64,000 bases of DNA. Origin: UBA3495 sp964629875 (GTDB lineage: Bacteria > Chloroflexota > Dehalococcoidia > Lucifugimonadales > UBA3495). Below the pieces are notes generated by a model. That model was not told the DNA's origin. It ran no database searches and saw nothing but the letters and a program-made list of their open reading frames with translations. Shown in pieces: positions 52,324 through 60,318 of the stretch. The position numbers and the translations under genes were made by a program. The stretch lies in contig CAZVRK010000008.1 in the NCBI GenBank assembly GCA_964629875.1, forward strand, positions 1 to 64,000, in the 5' to 3' direction. Every line of letters starts with the position of its first letter. The first letter of the stretch is position 1.

Positions 52324-53010
52324 TTATGGCTCTATAGATTTAATTAATCGATTCACAAAAATACCAGGAGTTACAATTAATTCTGGATCCAAATCTCCAA
52401 CCTCGCAAATATCCCTGACCTCGGCAATAGTTATGTTCGCTGCCATAGCCATGACAGGACCCCAATTTCTTGCCCTTCCTTTATATATTAGGTTACCCAA
52501 GTCATCGGCTCGTTGCGCGCCGATCAGAGCAAAATCTCCTCTTAAAGCCTCAAGATAAAGACATTGCTCACCGTCAATATCTTGAGTTTCGTATCTATTA
52601 GATAAGGACGTGCCTACTCCGACAGGAGCAAACACACCACCTAATCCAGCGCCACCCGCTCGGAGTTTTTCAGCTAAGATCCCTTGTGGTATTACTTCTA
52701 TCGACAAGTCCCCTGAATTCCATTGTGATTCGAGTAAGCCACCTCTATTCCGGTAAAACGGAAATGCAGTTATTAGACGTGCAATCTGGCCTTTTTCTAT
52801 AAGCGGATCTAAGACGGTAATTGGCTGATCATTATAATCGGCACAAGGAGAAAATACACACACCAATCCTGATATATCTTTTTCCGCAATTGCCTTAATC
52901 AAAGTGTTCGGTATTCCGTTTAGCGAAACACCTCCTATCAGCAAGGTAGCTCCACTACATACATCCGCTAAAGCATTTTCCGCTGAGGCATACACTTTCT
53001 TAGCCGGCAT
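52324..53010 (-). CDS. 3-oxoacid CoA-transferase, subunit A
   Basis: Alpha subunit of a class-I CoA-transferase, 228 aa. LLIGGVSLNGIPNTLIKAI near residue 22, ILAEKLRAGGAGLGGVFAPV near 113, GALRG-like LEALRGDFALIGAQRADDLG near 152 and the terminal LIVTPGIFVNRLI are diagnostic. ATG at 53010 is preferred because GGAG lies 5 nt upstream; an in-frame TTG five codons earlier is the alternative. It heads the A, B-A, B cluster. The order suggests that it pairs with the B subunit at 50228 or with the fused protein. Confidence 0.9.
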   Translation of the reverse strand: MPAKKVYASAENALADVCSGATLLIGGVSLNGIPNTLIKAIAEKDISGLVCVFSPCADYNDQPITVLDPLIEKGQIARLITAFPFYRNRGGLLESQWNSGDLSIEVIPQGILAEKLRAGGAGLGGVFAPVGVGTSLSNRYETQDIDGEQCLYLEALRGDFALIGAQRADDLGNLIYKGRARNWGPVMAMAANITIAEVRDICEVGDLDPELIVTPGIFVNRLIKSIEP

Positions 53011-53083
53011 GGCATCTCCATTCAATCCTAATGCAGATCATACAATACTCGTAACTTTTTTGTCCGGAAATCTAGCGCTTTCT

Positions 53084-53117
53084 AAAAATAGCCGCCCCGC
53101 TGTTGCGGGACGGCTAT
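53084..53117 (-). terminator. Rho-independent terminator of groEL
   Basis: On the minus strand ATAGCCGTCCCGC pairs with GCGGGGCGGCTAT (13-bp stem with one mismatch) around ACA/AACA, followed by TTTTTA. It lies about 36 nt after the groEL stop codon. It is a textbook intrinsic terminator and separates groEL from the CoA-transferase promoter region. Confidence 0.9.
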
Positions 53118-53153
53118 CACTAAACTCTAAACAAACTTAGTTACAGTTCTATA

Positions 53154-54773
53154 CTAGTAGTCCATTGGAGGCATAGCAGGAGCAGCAGATGCTGGTTCTG
53201 GTATTTCCGTGATCATAGATTCGGTGGTTAATACCATTGCAGCCACGCTAGCAGCGTTCTGCAATGCATACCGTGTCACTTTCACCGGATCAACGATACC
53301 TCGTTCCAGCATCGGACCGAATTCGCCAAGTTCAGCATCGTACCCATAGTCATCAGCCTCTTCTTTGACTTGGTTTAATACTACAGCGCCTTCGTCACCC
53401 GCATTCTCTACGATAAGCTTTAATGGTTGTTCCACAGATCGTCGAATTATGTTAACCCCAATCTCTTCATCCTGAGTGAGACCAGAGATTTGGTCTAAAG
53501 CTCGTGATGCTCGGACCAAGGCAACTCCGCCACCAGCTACTATACCTTCTTCCACTGCGGACCTTGTAGCAGACAAAGCATCTTCGACTCTTGCTTTCCG
53601 TTCTTTTAGCTCGATCTCTGTGGCTGCTCCAACCTTAATCACAGCGACACCACCAGATAATTTTGCCATTCTTTCTTGTAGTTTCTCTCTGTCAAACTCA
53701 GATGTAGTCTCTTCTATCTGGGTCTTTATCTGGTTTATTCTAGCTTGAATAGCTGCTTCAGACCCACCGCCATCTACTATAGTCGTTTCGTCCTTGGTAG
53801 AGGAGATGGTTCGTGCTGTCCCGAAATCTTCTATGTCTGCGGTGTCAAGCTTGCGACCGGTTTCCTCGCTTATGACTGTTCCACCACACAAAATAGCTAT
53901 ATCTTCAAGCATAGCCTTTCTACGATCTCCGAAACCCGGAGCCTTTACAGCTAATATGTTTAACGTTCCTCTGAGCTTATTAACTACCAATGTAGCTAGG
54001 GCTTCTCCGTCTACATCTTCGCCTATTACGACAACATTCTTCTTCCCGATTTGCAACAGTTTTTCCAAGGCTGGGAGAAAATCTGCTACTGCAGATATTT
54101 TCTTGTCGGTAATTACGAGTGTTGCATCTTCTATAACTGACTCCATTCGATCAGAGTTAGTTATGAAGTAAGGAGAGATATATCCGCGATCTATCTGCAT
54201 TCCTTCCACATATTCGATTTCATCAGCCAAGCCTTTCGACTCTTCAACGGTTATTACACCATCCTTGCCTACTTTTTCCATCGCCTCCGCTATAGTCTCT
54301 CCTATAGCGTCTTCGTGAGCAGACAGGCTCGCGACTTGCCCAATTCTTTCCCTGGTCTCTACTGTCTGAGACATTGACTGTAATTCTCCGACAACTGAAG
54401 CAACAGCATGTTCTATTCCACGCTTAATAGCCATTGGGTTAGTCCCTGCTGTGACGTTCTTAAAACCTTCATTGATAATTGCCTGTGCTAGAACTATCGA
54501 CGTAGTCGTACCATCACCGGCAGCGTCATTTGTCTTGGTAGCAGCCTCTTTAAGGAGTTGCGCTCCCATATTTTCAAAAGCGTCTGGAAGTTCAATCTCC
54601 TTGGCGATCGTTACTCCATCGCTACAGACTAATGGCGGTCCAAATTTCTTGTCCAGTACAACATTTCTGCCTCTTGGTCCAAGAGTTACCTTAACCGAAT
54701 CGGCAAGGATATCAACTCCTATCCTGAGAGTCTTCCTAGCCTCTTCCGAATATGCCAGTTTTTTAGCAGGCAT
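53154..54773 (-). CDS. groEL: Chaperonin GroEL (60 kDa)
   Basis: ATP-driven folding chamber subunit, 539 aa. ARKTLRIGVDILADSVKVTL, LGPRGRNVVLDKKFGPP, NDAAGDGTTTSIVLAQ (ATP site) and GGVAVIKVGAATEIELKERK are all classical. The C-terminus is PAMPPMDY, lacking the long Gly-Met repeat of many GroELs, which is a known variation. ATG at 54773 has AAGGAG upstream. It lies 35 nt after groES on the same transcript, under the promoter at 55199-55227, and ends at the terminator at 53084-53117. Confidence 0.97.
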   Translation of the reverse strand: MPAKKLAYSEEARKTLRIGVDILADSVKVTLGPRGRNVVLDKKFGPPLVCSDGVTIAKEIELPDAFENMGAQLLKEAATKTNDAAGDGTTTSIVLAQAIINEGFKNVTAGTNPMAIKRGIEHAVASVVGELQSMSQTVETRERIGQVASLSAHEDAIGETIAEAMEKVGKDGVITVEESKGLADEIEYVEGMQIDRGYISPYFITNSDRMESVIEDATLVITDKKISAVADFLPALEKLLQIGKKNVVVIGEDVDGEALATLVVNKLRGTLNILAVKAPGFGDRRKAMLEDIAILCGGTVISEETGRKLDTADIEDFGTARTISSTKDETTIVDGGGSEAAIQARINQIKTQIEETTSEFDREKLQERMAKLSGGVAVIKVGAATEIELKERKARVEDALSATRSAVEEGIVAGGGVALVRASRALDQISGLTQDEEIGVNIIRRSVEQPLKLIVENAGDEGAVVLNQVKEEADDYGYDAELGEFGPMLERGIVDPVKVTRYALQNAASVAAMVLTTESMITEIPEPASAAPAMPPMDY

Positions 54774-54808
54774 TGTTATCGTCTCCTTATACTAATCTAC
54801 TTTTAGAA

Positions 54809-55108
54809 TTATGATATTTTAGCTAAAACATCGCTCTCACGCAGAATGAGATACTCGTCGTCGCCGTCTTTGTATTCAGTACCAGCGTATTTTGAGTAGA
54901 TTACTTTATCACCTGCGCTCAATTCCATGGCAACCCGAGTTCCATCATCGGTGACTCTGCCAGGGCCCACCGCCACGACTTCTCCTTCCTGTGGCTTCTC
55001 TTTAGCCGTATCCGGGAGGAATATTCCACCTTTGGTTGTTGACTCTTGTTCGCTAGGCTTGACAATCACTCTTTCGCCCAACGGTTGAAGCGTTACTTTG
55101 GTTACCAC
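54809..55108 (-). CDS. groES: Co-chaperonin GroES
   Basis: Heptameric lid of GroEL, 99 aa. PLGERVIVKPSEQESTTKGG at the start (mobile loop STTKGGIFLPD), GEVVAVGPGRV near 42, and AGDKVIYSKYAGTEYK near 66 are typical. The start is GTG at 55108 with AAGGAGG 5 nt upstream. It is the first gene of the groESL operon; the promoter and an operator-like inverted repeat lie directly upstream. Confidence 0.96.
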   Translation of the reverse strand: MVTKVTLQPLGERVIVKPSEQESTTKGGIFLPDTAKEKPQEGEVVAVGPGRVTDDGTRVAMELSAGDKVIYSKYAGTEYKDGDDEYLILRESDVLAKIS

Positions 55109-55161
55109 TTTTGCCTCCTTATTTGTTTACTCACAGTAACGTTCTGTTTATTACATGCGAT

Positions 55162-55227
55162 TTCACACATGATGCGGTCCACGCAAATGTGCTAAATTAT
55201 CGTAAATAAGCATGCCCCACTTGTCAA
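55162..55227 (-). promoter_or_regulatory. groESL promoter with operator-like inverted repeat
   Basis: On the minus strand TTGACA (55222-55227) is a perfect -35 box, followed after 17 nt by TACGAT (55199-55204), a 4/6 match to the -10 consensus. Immediately downstream, TTAGCACAT (55187-55195) and ATGTGTGAA (55162-55170) form an imperfect inverted repeat with an inner TGCG/CGCA pair. The half-site TTAGCAC recalls the CIRCE arm, but the other arm and the 16-nt spacer do not fit CIRCE, so the regulator is uncertain. Confidence 0.6.
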
Positions 55228-55289
55228 GAGATAAACCGAACATTAACATCTTTACTAAATGGTACAACTTCACCACGTAGAGAACACGT

Positions 55290-56066
55290 ATGAATAACAA
55301 CACCACATACCTGAGCATCAAAGACCAGATAGCAACCGTAGTACTAAATAACCCTTCTAGAAAAAACGTTATAGACCAAAATATGGCTGGCAACCTCAAC
55401 GCGATTTTCCATCAGTTAAATGAAAATGAACATATTTCCGTAGTAGTTATTACTTCCACAGGGCCTGTTTTTTCGACAGGCAGAACATCAATTAACATCA
55501 AAACACCCCTAAGCGAACGCAAACAACTCTTACATGAATTAAGTATTTCAAATAATTTAACCCGCCTTAAGGTGCCTTTAATCGCAAGCATAAATGGTGA
55601 CGCGATGGAGCATGGGTTGGAAATAGCCCTCTGCGCAGATATCAGAATTTGCAATATGTCGGCCCGCTTCAGATTCAACGACCTTCACAACGGTCTGGAC
55701 TTTCCTATGGATGGCGGCACTCAACGATTGCCACGTCTGATCGGATCCTCTTGGGCCATGGACATGCTTCTAACAGGACGGATCGTATCTGCTCAAGAAG
55801 CCCTTTCAATAGGCTTAGTAAACAAGGTGGTAAAAGATGAGCTTCTCGAGAAAACAACCGAACAAGTAGCGTCATCAATCGCCACTGGTGGCACTATTGC
55901 AAATCAATATGTCAAAGAATCAGTTTATAAAGGCATGGAAATGAGCCTGATTGAAGGATTGACACTAGAGACGGATCTTAATGTCATACTACAAAGCACA
56001 TACGATAGGTCAGAAGGAATAAAATCTTTCCTTGAAAAACGCCCTCCTCTATTCAGAGGGGAGTAA
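55290..56066 (+). CDS. Enoyl-CoA hydratase/isomerase family protein
   Basis: Crotonase-fold protein of 258 aa. LSIKDQIATVVLNNPSRKNV at the start, the oxyanion segments FSTGRTSINIK near 66 and INGDAMEHGLEIALCADIRI near 103, and MDGGTQRLPRLIG near 140 are all present. At the position of the second catalytic Glu (usually PExxxG) the sequence is FNDLHNG, so it is Asp. The first Glu (GLEIAL) is kept. The protein may be an isomerase or a different crotonase-type enzyme. It starts a plus-strand run of CoA-related genes, back-to-back with the groESL promoter. Confidence 0.87.
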   Translation: MNNNTTYLSIKDQIATVVLNNPSRKNVIDQNMAGNLNAIFHQLNENEHISVVVITSTGPVFSTGRTSINIKTPLSERKQLLHELSISNNLTRLKVPLIASINGDAMEHGLEIALCADIRICNMSARFRFNDLHNGLDFPMDGGTQRLPRLIGSSWAMDMLLTGRIVSAQEALSIGLVNKVVKDELLEKTTEQVASSIATGGTIANQYVKESVYKGMEMSLIEGLTLETDLNVILQSTYDRSEGIKSFLEKRPPLFRGE

Positions 56067-56088
56067 TCACACAAAAGGACATAACTAA

Positions 56089-56631
56089 TTGCAATTAAAA
56101 TTAGACTTACACACTCATATCTGGGAAGCATTCAACTTTCAACCTCTATCACTACAAATCGTCGAAAAGGTTATATCCGAAGTAAAATCCAAAGGTATCG
56201 ACGGAATTGCCATAACCGATCACCATAACAAAGAGTGGGCTTTCCAATTTCGCGAATTAGCTGAAGAACATTTCCCAGAGCAAATTATAATAATCCCAGG
56301 TTGGGAGATCGAGATCAGGCCTCCGAACAGTCCTTTCGACGAATATCAAGTAACTGAATTATTTTTGGATAGTGGTGACGTATTTCGAATATATTGTCAT
56401 CCTGGATATTACAGTCCGAATATAATAATTGAGGAGAACATACACGCTATAGAAATAGACAATTACATCCATAACTGGCACATCAGAAAACAACAAGTAC
56501 AAAATATTGCCGACGAATACAATCTAATGACCGTAAAGGTTAGCGACGCTCACAATATTGAGAACATAGGGCTCAGATACACTGAAGTCAGTCTGGATGA
56601 ACTATATCAAAGAGCTTCAGGGAAACATTGA
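56089..56631 (+). CDS. PHP domain phosphoesterase-like protein
   Basis: A 180-aa PHP domain protein. The metal motifs are DLHTHI (His8, His10), AITDHHN near 42, the CHPGYY motif near 103 and SDAHN near 155. The four PHP motifs in order suggest a trinuclear metal site and phosphatase activity, as in histidinol phosphatase or polymerase PHP domains. The start is TTG at 56089 with AAAGGA 9 nt upstream; there is no better ATG. It lies between two crotonase genes and shares their transcript; its substrate is unknown. Confidence 0.82.
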   Translation: MQLKLDLHTHIWEAFNFQPLSLQIVEKVISEVKSKGIDGIAITDHHNKEWAFQFRELAEEHFPEQIIIIPGWEIEIRPPNSPFDEYQVTELFLDSGDVFRIYCHPGYYSPNIIIEENIHAIEIDNYIHNWHIRKQQVQNIADEYNLMTVKVSDAHNIENIGLRYTEVSLDELYQRASGKH

Positions 56632-56633
56632 TA

Positions 56634-57350
56634 ATGACATCTACATATACCACTATCCGCCTAACAATAAATAATAATACCGCACATATTGCACTCAATC
56701 GCCCGAAATACCTGAACGCTTATAACATTCAGATGAGAGATGAATTTTCCGAAGTATTACACCTAGCACAACATGACCAAGATATTCGTTGTGTACTAAT
56801 AACAGGCGAAGGATCCGCTTTCTGTGCAGGCGCGGACTTAACAGAATTTGGTACCGCTCCTTCTCAAACAATCGCTCGATATGTCAGGTGGGAGAGAGAT
56901 GTATGGGGACAAATGACATCACTCCCTAAGCCAATAATTACGGCTGTCCATGGATATTGCATTGGTTCTGGGTTAGAAATAGCTTTACTTGGTGATATTA
57001 GAATCGCTAGTGACAATGCTACTTTTGCCATGCCTGAAACACATTTGGGTATGATCCCAGCTGCTGGTGGAACACAAACATTGCCGCGAGTTACAGAAAT
57101 CTCTACGGCATTAGATATACTCTTAACAGGGGAGAGATTCGATTCTCAAAAAGCTCTATCCTCTAGAATAATTTCTCGCATACTAAAGGACGACCAATTA
57201 TTAAAACATGCCTATGCATTGGCTGATAAAGTGTCAAACATACTCCCTGAAAAATCATCTGCACTAAAAGCGATCTTGCGGAGCAATGAGAGACTCTCGG
57301 CCACACCATCTCTATCAGTTGAGCAACGATTGGCTCTTATTAACATATAA
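56634..57350 (+). CDS. Enoyl-CoA hydratase family protein
   Basis: Crotonase of 238 aa. TAHIALNRPKYLNAYNIQM near residue 14, GEGSAFCAGADLTEFG near 58, and HGYCIGSGLEIALLGD near 101 give the oxyanion hole. Both catalytic Glu are present, in GLEIAL and FAMPETHLGMIPAAGG. This is therefore a likely true enoyl-CoA hydratase. The start is ATG at 56634, or TTG at 56628, which overlaps the stop of the preceding gene; AGGGAA upstream suits either. It continues the CoA-related run toward the ligase. Confidence 0.9.
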   Translation: MTSTYTTIRLTINNNTAHIALNRPKYLNAYNIQMRDEFSEVLHLAQHDQDIRCVLITGEGSAFCAGADLTEFGTAPSQTIARYVRWERDVWGQMTSLPKPIITAVHGYCIGSGLEIALLGDIRIASDNATFAMPETHLGMIPAAGGTQTLPRVTEISTALDILLTGERFDSQKALSSRIISRILKDDQLLKHAYALADKVSNILPEKSSALKAILRSNERLSATPSLSVEQRLALINI

Positions 57351-57405
57351 TACCAATATATATACTCATGGGTACTCACGACATTTTTCACTTGAGGTGA
57401 AAGCA

Positions 57406-58959
57406 TTGAACACTTCTGAATTTCTAACCATAACAAACCTTATAGTGCCTGAAAGAACAGCAATAATCTTTGAGAACACAAAAACTACTTTCGAAGAACT
57501 ACAAGATAGGGTAAACATGTTGGCGAATGCTATGTTTGACTTGGGAATAAGCAGGGGTAGCAGAATCGCTTTCATGCATGTCAACACTAACCAAGCGATT
57601 GAAATATATTTTGCCACGGCTCAACTCGACGCTATATATGTCCCAATCAATTTTCGTGCAAAAGAAGACGAATTGACTCAAATGCTCGAAATATCTCAGC
57701 CAGACTTGTTATTCATAGGCAATAGATATCTACCATTAACAGACACGCTGCTAAACAAAGAAACTTTGCGTAACGATCAGTTGATAACACTCGATTCTCA
57801 AGAAAGTAATCAGTTTCTATACTATGAAGATATTCTAGCTGAGCAATCTGGTGAGCAAATACATTTTCCGGAAGATGACGATTCCGATACTACGGTTATT
57901 ATGTTCACTGCAGGAACAACAGGTACACCAAAGGGTGTGATGTTAAGCCATAATAGTTTCTCATCTTATTTACTTTCTACAGTCTCACCAGCGGACCCAG
58001 ATATAAGCGAAACTAATCTAATTACAGTTCCGTTTTATCACATAGCTGGACTACAGGCAGCGTTAGCAGCTATTTACGGTGGCCGCACAATGGCAATCAT
58101 GCGGCAATTCGAACCTCTTGATTGGCTCAAAACCGCAGAAGATCATAAAGCAAACAGGGCTATGCTTGTACCAACTATGCTGAAGCGAATAATAGACCAC
58201 CCGCACTTCCATGACTTTGATTTATCCGAGATGAGCGTCATCACATACGGAGCCGCACCAATGCCGTTAGATGTCATTAGGAAGTCAATCACAAGTTTTC
58301 CCAATACGATGTTTATAAACGCCTTCGGACAGACTGAAACAGCATCAACTATTACAATGCTTCCCCCAGAAGACCACATACTTGAAGGCTCCCCAACTGA
58401 CATAGAAATTAAGTTGAGGAGGCTCACATCTATAGGGAAACCGTTGAGCGATATTGAACTATTGATAGTCTCTGAAGACGGAAAACCAGTCAACTCGGGC
58501 GAAATAGGAGAGATAGTAGCTCGTGGTGATAGATTGATGACAGGTTATTGGAATCAAGAGTCAGCTACTTCAGAAACATTAAGATCCGGATGGCTTTACA
58601 CAGGAGACTTAGCCTATCAAGATGAGGACGGGTATATCTTTTTGTCTGGGCGAGCAAAGGATTTTATCAAAAGAGGTGGTGAGATGATCTCTCCCGAAGA
58701 GGTTGAGCAAGTTTTAAGGTCCCACCCTCAAGTGTCCGATGCCGCTATCATAGGAACCCCAAACGATGAATGGGGAGAAGAAGTTGTCGCTGTTGTAGTT
58801 GCAGAAAGTCCTACACCATCCAAAGATGCCCTGATTGAACATTGTGGTGAGCATCTAGCAAGCTATAAGAAACCAAAATACGTCTTCTTCATAGACGAAC
58901 TCCCTAGGAACACTATGGGAAAGGTGCTCAAAAGAGATCTTAGAGAGCTATACAGTTAA
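57406..58959 (+). CDS. AMP-dependent acyl-CoA synthetase
   Basis: ANL-superfamily ligase that activates a carboxylic acid to its CoA thioester via an acyl-AMP. The P-loop-like motif TAGTTGTPKGVMLSH lies near residue 170; FGQTETA near 308, WLYTGDLAYQDEDGY near 400 and GRAKDFIKRGGEM near 420 are the core motifs. The catalytic Lys lies near the C-terminus in NTMGKVLKRDL. The start is TTG at 57406, with GAGGTG 6 nt upstream; the frame stays open upstream into the preceding gene. The length of 517 aa is usual. The substrate (fatty or aromatic acid) is unknown. Confidence 0.93.
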   Translation: MNTSEFLTITNLIVPERTAIIFENTKTTFEELQDRVNMLANAMFDLGISRGSRIAFMHVNTNQAIEIYFATAQLDAIYVPINFRAKEDELTQMLEISQPDLLFIGNRYLPLTDTLLNKETLRNDQLITLDSQESNQFLYYEDILAEQSGEQIHFPEDDDSDTTVIMFTAGTTGTPKGVMLSHNSFSSYLLSTVSPADPDISETNLITVPFYHIAGLQAALAAIYGGRTMAIMRQFEPLDWLKTAEDHKANRAMLVPTMLKRIIDHPHFHDFDLSEMSVITYGAAPMPLDVIRKSITSFPNTMFINAFGQTETASTITMLPPEDHILEGSPTDIEIKLRRLTSIGKPLSDIELLIVSEDGKPVNSGEIGEIVARGDRLMTGYWNQESATSETLRSGWLYTGDLAYQDEDGYIFLSGRAKDFIKRGGEMISPEEVEQVLRSHPQVSDAAIIGTPNDEWGEEVVAVVVAESPTPSKDALIEHCGEHLASYKKPKYVFFIDELPRNTMGKVLKRDLRELYS

Positions 58960-58992
58960 TATCGATAATACGAATGTAAGGGGGAATAAAGA

Positions 58993-59925
58993 ATGAAAAT
59001 CGCAGTCATGGGAACCGGAGGTGTTGGAGGTTACTTTGGCGGTCTATTAGCTAGAAACGATCTCGATGTTACTTTCATAGCCAGAGGAGAACATCTCAAG
59101 GCTATTCAAGATAAAGGCTTAAGAATAAACAGTAAAAACGATGGCGACTTCACTGTTTACAAATCTGCAACGGATAACCCATCCACACTCTCGAAACAAG
59201 ACCTAATATTATTCACTGTAAAAATGTTCGACAATACAGCAGCCATAGAATCCATAAAACCGATTGTAGGTGACCAAACCACTATACTCACACTTCAGAA
59301 CGGTGTAAGTAACGGATACGATCTAGCTGACATATTTGGAAACGAACGAGTCATGATCGGCACAGCAATGCTAGAAGGTCGCATATCAGAACCTGGAGTA
59401 GTCACTCAAGGAGGACCAGGTGCTGCTCACTTCGGAGAAATGTATCAAGGTATCAGTGAGAGAGGAAAAGAGCTACTCTCATTGTTTGAAGCCTCCAACT
59501 GGAAGGTCCAACTCCAGGAGAACATGCTCGATACCTTGTGGAAGAAATTCGCATATTTATCAGCATGCGCATCCACTTGCACGGCCAGCAATTCAAGCAT
59601 GGGGGAAATGCGTTCTATTCCAGAAACTCGCAATCTAATACTTAATGCAATCGAAGAAGGCTTTAAAGTCGGCAGGGCATATGGTGCGCCGATCGCTGAT
59701 GATGCAATGGATTGGGCTATTTCTGCACTAGATAATTTTCCTTATGATGGCAAGTCTTCTATGGCTAAAGACTTCGCTGAAAATCGTGCGGTAGAACTGG
59801 AAGGACTCACTGGGACGGTAATCAAAATGGCAGAACGTCTGCAGATTGATACTCCAATCAACAATATGTTATACGCAGTATTAAAACCCTGGGCAGAGAG
59901 AATAAATCACCAAGACAAGATTTAA
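58993..59925 (+). CDS. 2-dehydropantoate 2-reductase family protein
   Basis: NADPH-dependent reductase of the ketopantoate reductase family, 310 aa. The Rossmann motif MGTGGVGGYFGGLLARNDL at residues 6-24, LQNGVSN near 98, and WKKFAYLSACASTCTASNSS near 182 (catalytic Lys of the WKK/K motif) are present. A typical panE context (panB, panC) is absent, so it may act on another 2-oxoacid. AAGGGGG lies 7 nt upstream of the ATG. It ends the plus-strand run of CoA-related genes. Confidence 0.88.
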   Translation: MKIAVMGTGGVGGYFGGLLARNDLDVTFIARGEHLKAIQDKGLRINSKNDGDFTVYKSATDNPSTLSKQDLILFTVKMFDNTAAIESIKPIVGDQTTILTLQNGVSNGYDLADIFGNERVMIGTAMLEGRISEPGVVTQGGPGAAHFGEMYQGISERGKELLSLFEASNWKVQLQENMLDTLWKKFAYLSACASTCTASNSSMGEMRSIPETRNLILNAIEEGFKVGRAYGAPIADDAMDWAISALDNFPYDGKSSMAKDFAENRAVELEGLTGTVIKMAERLQIDTPINNMLYAVLKPWAERINHQDKI

Positions 59926-59929
59926 ACGT

Positions 59930-60289
59930 TTATTCATGGGAAGGGCGAGCGAAACTTATTTCATGGCCATCCGGATCACACACATGGAAGTATCGCTCCT
60001 TCCACGGCGCATTGGAAGGAATCGTTAGGGTATCTAAACCATCGGCAATCAAACGATCATAAAGTGCATCAACATCATCAACATATAATATTAATCGACC
60101 CCACCATTTCATACTCAGCGACTGCGTCAGAATCAAGTTTAAATAACTATCACCAATTCTAAAACTCGAAAACTCGCTATTTGGACCGCCATATAATAAC
60201 TCCATGCCTACATGGTCAGCATAAAACACGACCGATTTTCCCATATCACGGACAGCCAATGTTACTGCGCTTATACTTGTAATAACCAC
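59930..60289 (-). CDS. VOC family protein (glyoxalase/bleomycin resistance type)
   Basis: A single vicinal-oxygen-chelate protein of 119 aa with two beta-alpha-beta-beta-beta modules: VTLAVRDMGKSVVFYADHVG at the start and the second around ILYVDDVDALYDRLIADG near 67. The terminal FHVCDPDGHEISFA supplies a metal-binding His and Glu. The function may be lactoylglutathione lyase-like or a resistance protein; sequence alone does not tell. It stands convergent to the reductase gene, 4 nt apart. Confidence 0.87.
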   Translation of the reverse strand: MVITSISAVTLAVRDMGKSVVFYADHVGMELLYGGPNSEFSSFRIGDSYLNLILTQSLSMKWWGRLILYVDDVDALYDRLIADGLDTLTIPSNAPWKERYFHVCDPDGHEISFARPSHE

Positions 60290-60318
60290 TACCTATGACC
60301 TCACTATCTGACATGCGG

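Noticed and set aside
55109..55289. CIRCE element upstream of groES
   Set aside because: Only one arm (TTAGCAC) matches; the N9 spacer and the GAGTGCTAA arm are absent.
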